Positions 6,156 through 7,960 of a stretch of DNA of 7,960 bases are shown here, one piece after another. Position 1 is the stretch's first letter. The number at the start of each line of letters is the position of its first letter. The position numbers and the translations under genes are program-made. Below the pieces are notes generated by a model. It worked only from the letters and a program-made list of their open reading frames with translations. It made no database searches and had not been told where the DNA came from. Source of the stretch: DASTCC01 sp035711465 (GTDB lineage Bacteria > Acidobacteriota > Vicinamibacteria > Vicinamibacterales > SCN-69-37); assembly GCA_035711465.1 (NCBI GenBank), contig DASTCC010000072.1, forward strand, positions 1-7,960. Direction: 5' to 3'.

Positions 6156-7817
6156 TCAGATGTTTACGACGTAGTGCTTTCCGGTCTCGAGCGGCAGCCC
6201 GTCGATGAGCCGGTCGATGAGCGCGTCGCCGTAGCGGTTGGCGAAGAACACGAGGCTCAGCTCGCGTTCCTGCGGGATGCCGTTGGGGAAGGTCAGGCGC
6301 TGCGTGCGCAGGAACTGCCGGCGCAGGGTGTCGTCCTTCTTCTTGCTCGCCTGCACGATCTTGTTCTGCAGCGTCTTCAGCGACTCGAGCATCTTGTCGA
6401 GCGTCGTGTCGACGGCGCCGCCGAGCGTCGGATCGACGCCGGCCACGGTCTCGCGGATCGTCGCGATGCGTTCCCGGATTTGACGGCTGGTGTCGGCGAT
6501 CGTCTGCTCGATCGACGGCGGCAGCTGCCGCTCGAGCCAGCGGTTGAGCGCCGACTCGTCGGGCGCCTGGAAGGTCTCGATCGGAAGCGCGTGTTTGTCG
6601 AGGAAGCGAATGGCGGCCGAATCGAGGAGCGTGGCGTTGGCGCGGGGATAGAGGAGCGGCGGCTCGACCTGGAACTCTGCGTAGATGGCCTTGAGCTGTG
6701 CCTGATAGGCGAGCTCGCTTGGGCCGGCCACGTAACAGATCGTCGGGAACAGCCGATCCTGCACGAGCGGCCGGAGGAGCACGTTCGGGCTGAATCGTTC
6801 GGGATGCGTCTCGGCCTCGGCGCGAAGCTCGGCGGCCGGCTTGGACACGTCGCCGATCTGGAATTGCGCATCCGATCGCTTGATCGCGTGCCGGCCGCCG
6901 GCGTCGAGATAGAAGAGCGCCACCGCGTCTTCGGCCGGCTCGACCTGCGGCGCGTGGCCGAGCGCCGACATCGCCGCGGCGCCTTCGCGCGCCAGCGTCG
7001 CTGTCCGGCTGGGATTGGCGATCTCGCGCGCGAAGAGATCGGCGACGATCGGCTTGGCGGCCGGGTCCGACGACTCGAACACGACCATGCCGTGACGGCC
7101 AAGGAGTCGATCGATCAGCGACGCGAATGCCCCGGACATCGTCGCGCCGGCGACGTAGGCGCGGCGCAGCATCGCGACCAGGCCGGCCGTGAATTCGGTC
7201 GGCGCGAGCGACGCGTCGAGCTCGTCGATCATCGTCTCGACGCCGTCGTCGAGCACGAGCGACCCCATCGGCAGCCTGCCGGCGCCGGGCACGTCGGCGA
7301 GCGCGATCGTCTTGAGCTCGAACGAGGCGTCGAGAATTTTCGCGGCGCGGACCTCGGCCCAGTCGTGGTCCTCGGCGTCCACCCAGAAGATCGGCACCAC
7401 CGGCAGGCCATGGCCGTCACTGACGCGGCGCGCGAGCTGGAGCGCGGTGACGGCCTTGAGCAGCGTGTAGAGCGGTCCGCCGCCGAGGCCGGCCTGCTGA
7501 CCGGTGACGATCGCGACGCTCCGCGCATCGGCGAGCGCCGCCGCGGCGGCGCGAGCTTCCGGCGGCGCCTGGCGGCGATCGAGCTGCGCCGAGACCACCG
7601 ACGCGAGACGCGCGCGATCGCGCGGCGCGCGCTGGACGCGGGCGATGGTGTCGCGCCACGCTTGCGGGTCGGCCGGGTTGCCGGCGAAGAGCGGGGCGAC
7701 GGATGCGAAGTCGTGCGCGTACGCGCCAACCAGCGGTCGAATCCACGGAAAGCGCCCGAGGTCGATGGCTTCCCGAATCACGCCAGGCGCGGGAAGCGTT
7801 TCCGACGGGTTGGACAC
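6156..7817 (-). CDS. bshC: Bacillithiol biosynthesis cysteine-adding enzyme BshC
   Basis: BshC performs the last step of bacillithiol synthesis, joining cysteine to glucosaminyl-malate (GlcN-Mal) to make the low-molecular-weight thiol BSH in the cytoplasm. The 553-residue product shows the family landmarks in order: GRFPWIRPLVGAY near the N-terminus (21-33), SVAIVTGQQAGLGGGPLYT (100-118) in the Rossmann-like core, PIFWVDAEDHDWAEV (142-156), LLRPLVQDRLFPTICYVAGPSELAYQ (347-371), a charged helical region about 425-500 likely to be the coiled coil, and the end block FPNGIPQERELS (510-521). Length is close to the usual 530-550. The GTG at 7817 has a GAGG immediately against it, too close to be a good Shine-Dalgarno. 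GTG at residue 13 is an alternative start, so the first 12 residues are uncertain. bshA and bshB are not in the window. The gene is divergent from the kinase with about 60 bp between. Confidence 0.93.
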   Translation of the reverse strand: MSNPSETLPAPGVIREAIDLGRFPWIRPLVGAYAHDFASVAPLFAGNPADPQAWRDTIARVQRAPRDRARLASVVSAQLDRRQAPPEARAAAAALADARSVAIVTGQQAGLGGGPLYTLLKAVTALQLARRVSDGHGLPVVPIFWVDAEDHDWAEVRAAKILDASFELKTIALADVPGAGRLPMGSLVLDDGVETMIDELDASLAPTEFTAGLVAMLRRAYVAGATMSGAFASLIDRLLGRHGMVVFESSDPAAKPIVADLFAREIANPSRTATLAREGAAAMSALGHAPQVEPAEDAVALFYLDAGGRHAIKRSDAQFQIGDVSKPAAELRAEAETHPERFSPNVLLRPLVQDRLFPTICYVAGPSELAYQAQLKAIYAEFQVEPPLLYPRANATLLDSAAIRFLDKHALPIETFQAPDESALNRWLERQLPPSIEQTIADTSRQIRERIATIRETVAGVDPTLGGAVDTTLDKMLESLKTLQNKIVQASKKKDDTLRRQFLRTQRLTFPNGIPQERELSLVFFANRYGDALIDRLIDGLPLETGKHYVVNI

Positions 7818-7864
7818 CTCGCCAATCTACTACAGAGACAGGCGTGCTACGATCACGAGGATTC

Positions 7865-7869
7865 AGGAG
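7865..7869 (+). promoter_or_regulatory. Ribosome binding site of the kinase gene
   Basis: AGGAG on the plus strand, 8 nt before the in-frame CTG at 7878. No ATG, GTG or TTG lies within reach in any frame, so this site is the main reason for proposing a CTG start. A TACGAT hexamer at 7848-7853 could be a -10 (4 of 6 matches), without a clear -35. Confidence 0.45.
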
Positions 7870-7877
7870 CTGCTGCG

Positions 7878-7960
7878 CTGCTTTCCGACGACACTTCTGC
7901 TTCGAGCGCGCCGTCCAAGCTCGGTCCGTATCGCGTGCTGCATCAGATTGGCAGCGGCGT
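7878..7960 (+). CDS. Serine/threonine protein kinase, N-terminal fragment (runs off right edge)
   Basis: The plus-strand frame reads a short polar leader (LLSDDTSASSAPS) and then KLGPYRVLHQIGSG. That is the standard opening of bacterial Hanks-type Ser/Thr kinases: a (L)GxYRVLxxIGxG strand leading into the glycine-rich ATP loop. Only 27 codons are visible, so lysine, HRD and DFG motifs cannot be checked. The frame extends upstream without a stop across the bshC start but has no ATG, GTG or TTG there. The next in-frame GTG (7935, within YRVL) would cut into the domain. CTG 7878 with AGGAG 8 nt upstream is therefore the best start. An unusual kinase-like or pseudokinase protein is also possible. 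Confidence 0.65.
   Translation, partial: MLSDDTSASSAPSKLGPYRVLHQIGSG

Overview
The window is uniformly GC-rich, with long spurious open frames on both strands, as expected for a high-GC bacterium. The gene set is a bacillithiol synthase (BshC), a HrcA/CIRCE heat-shock control unit, a class A penicillin-binding protein with a PBP1b-like UB2H domain, and the start of a Ser/Thr protein kinase. Together these best fit an Acidobacteriota-like (perhaps Vicinamibacteria-like) chromosome. That placement is inference: no rRNA or other phylogenetic marker is present. There is no insertion sequence, phage gene, tRNA or CRISPR array.

Layout, left to right. (1) Positions 1-799, minus strand: hrcA, running off the left edge. 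It is preceded at 814-840 by a CIRCE operator with one mismatch, which abuts a TATACT -10-like hexamer at 842-847. (2) 858-2174, minus: an amidohydrolase of the 5'-deoxyadenosine / methylthioadenosine / S-adenosylhomocysteine deaminase group. (3) 2187-4613, minus: a bifunctional transglycosylase-transpeptidase. It lies 12 bp upstream of the deaminase and is probably co-transcribed with it. (4) 4666-6114, plus: a lyase of the argininosuccinate lyase fold, divergent from the PBP across 52 bp. It lacks the usual arginine-pathway substrate motif and resembles EDDS-lyase-type C-N lyases. (5) A 41-bp convergent gap holding a heptamer/14-mer tandem repeat. (6) 6156-7817, minus: bshC. (7) 7878-7960, plus: the first residues of a protein kinase, cut by the right edge, apparently starting at CTG behind a good Shine-Dalgarno.

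The genes cover housekeeping and stress work: protein-folding stress control, salvage of SAM by-products, cell-wall synthesis, low-molecular-weight thiol synthesis and signalling. They do not form one obvious pathway. hrcA has its own promoter/operator in the 58-bp gap after the deaminase, so it is probably separately controlled. The most interesting points are the divergent ASL-family lyase, the heptamer repeat, the non-ATG start of the kinase, and a basic amphipathic tail on the PBP.
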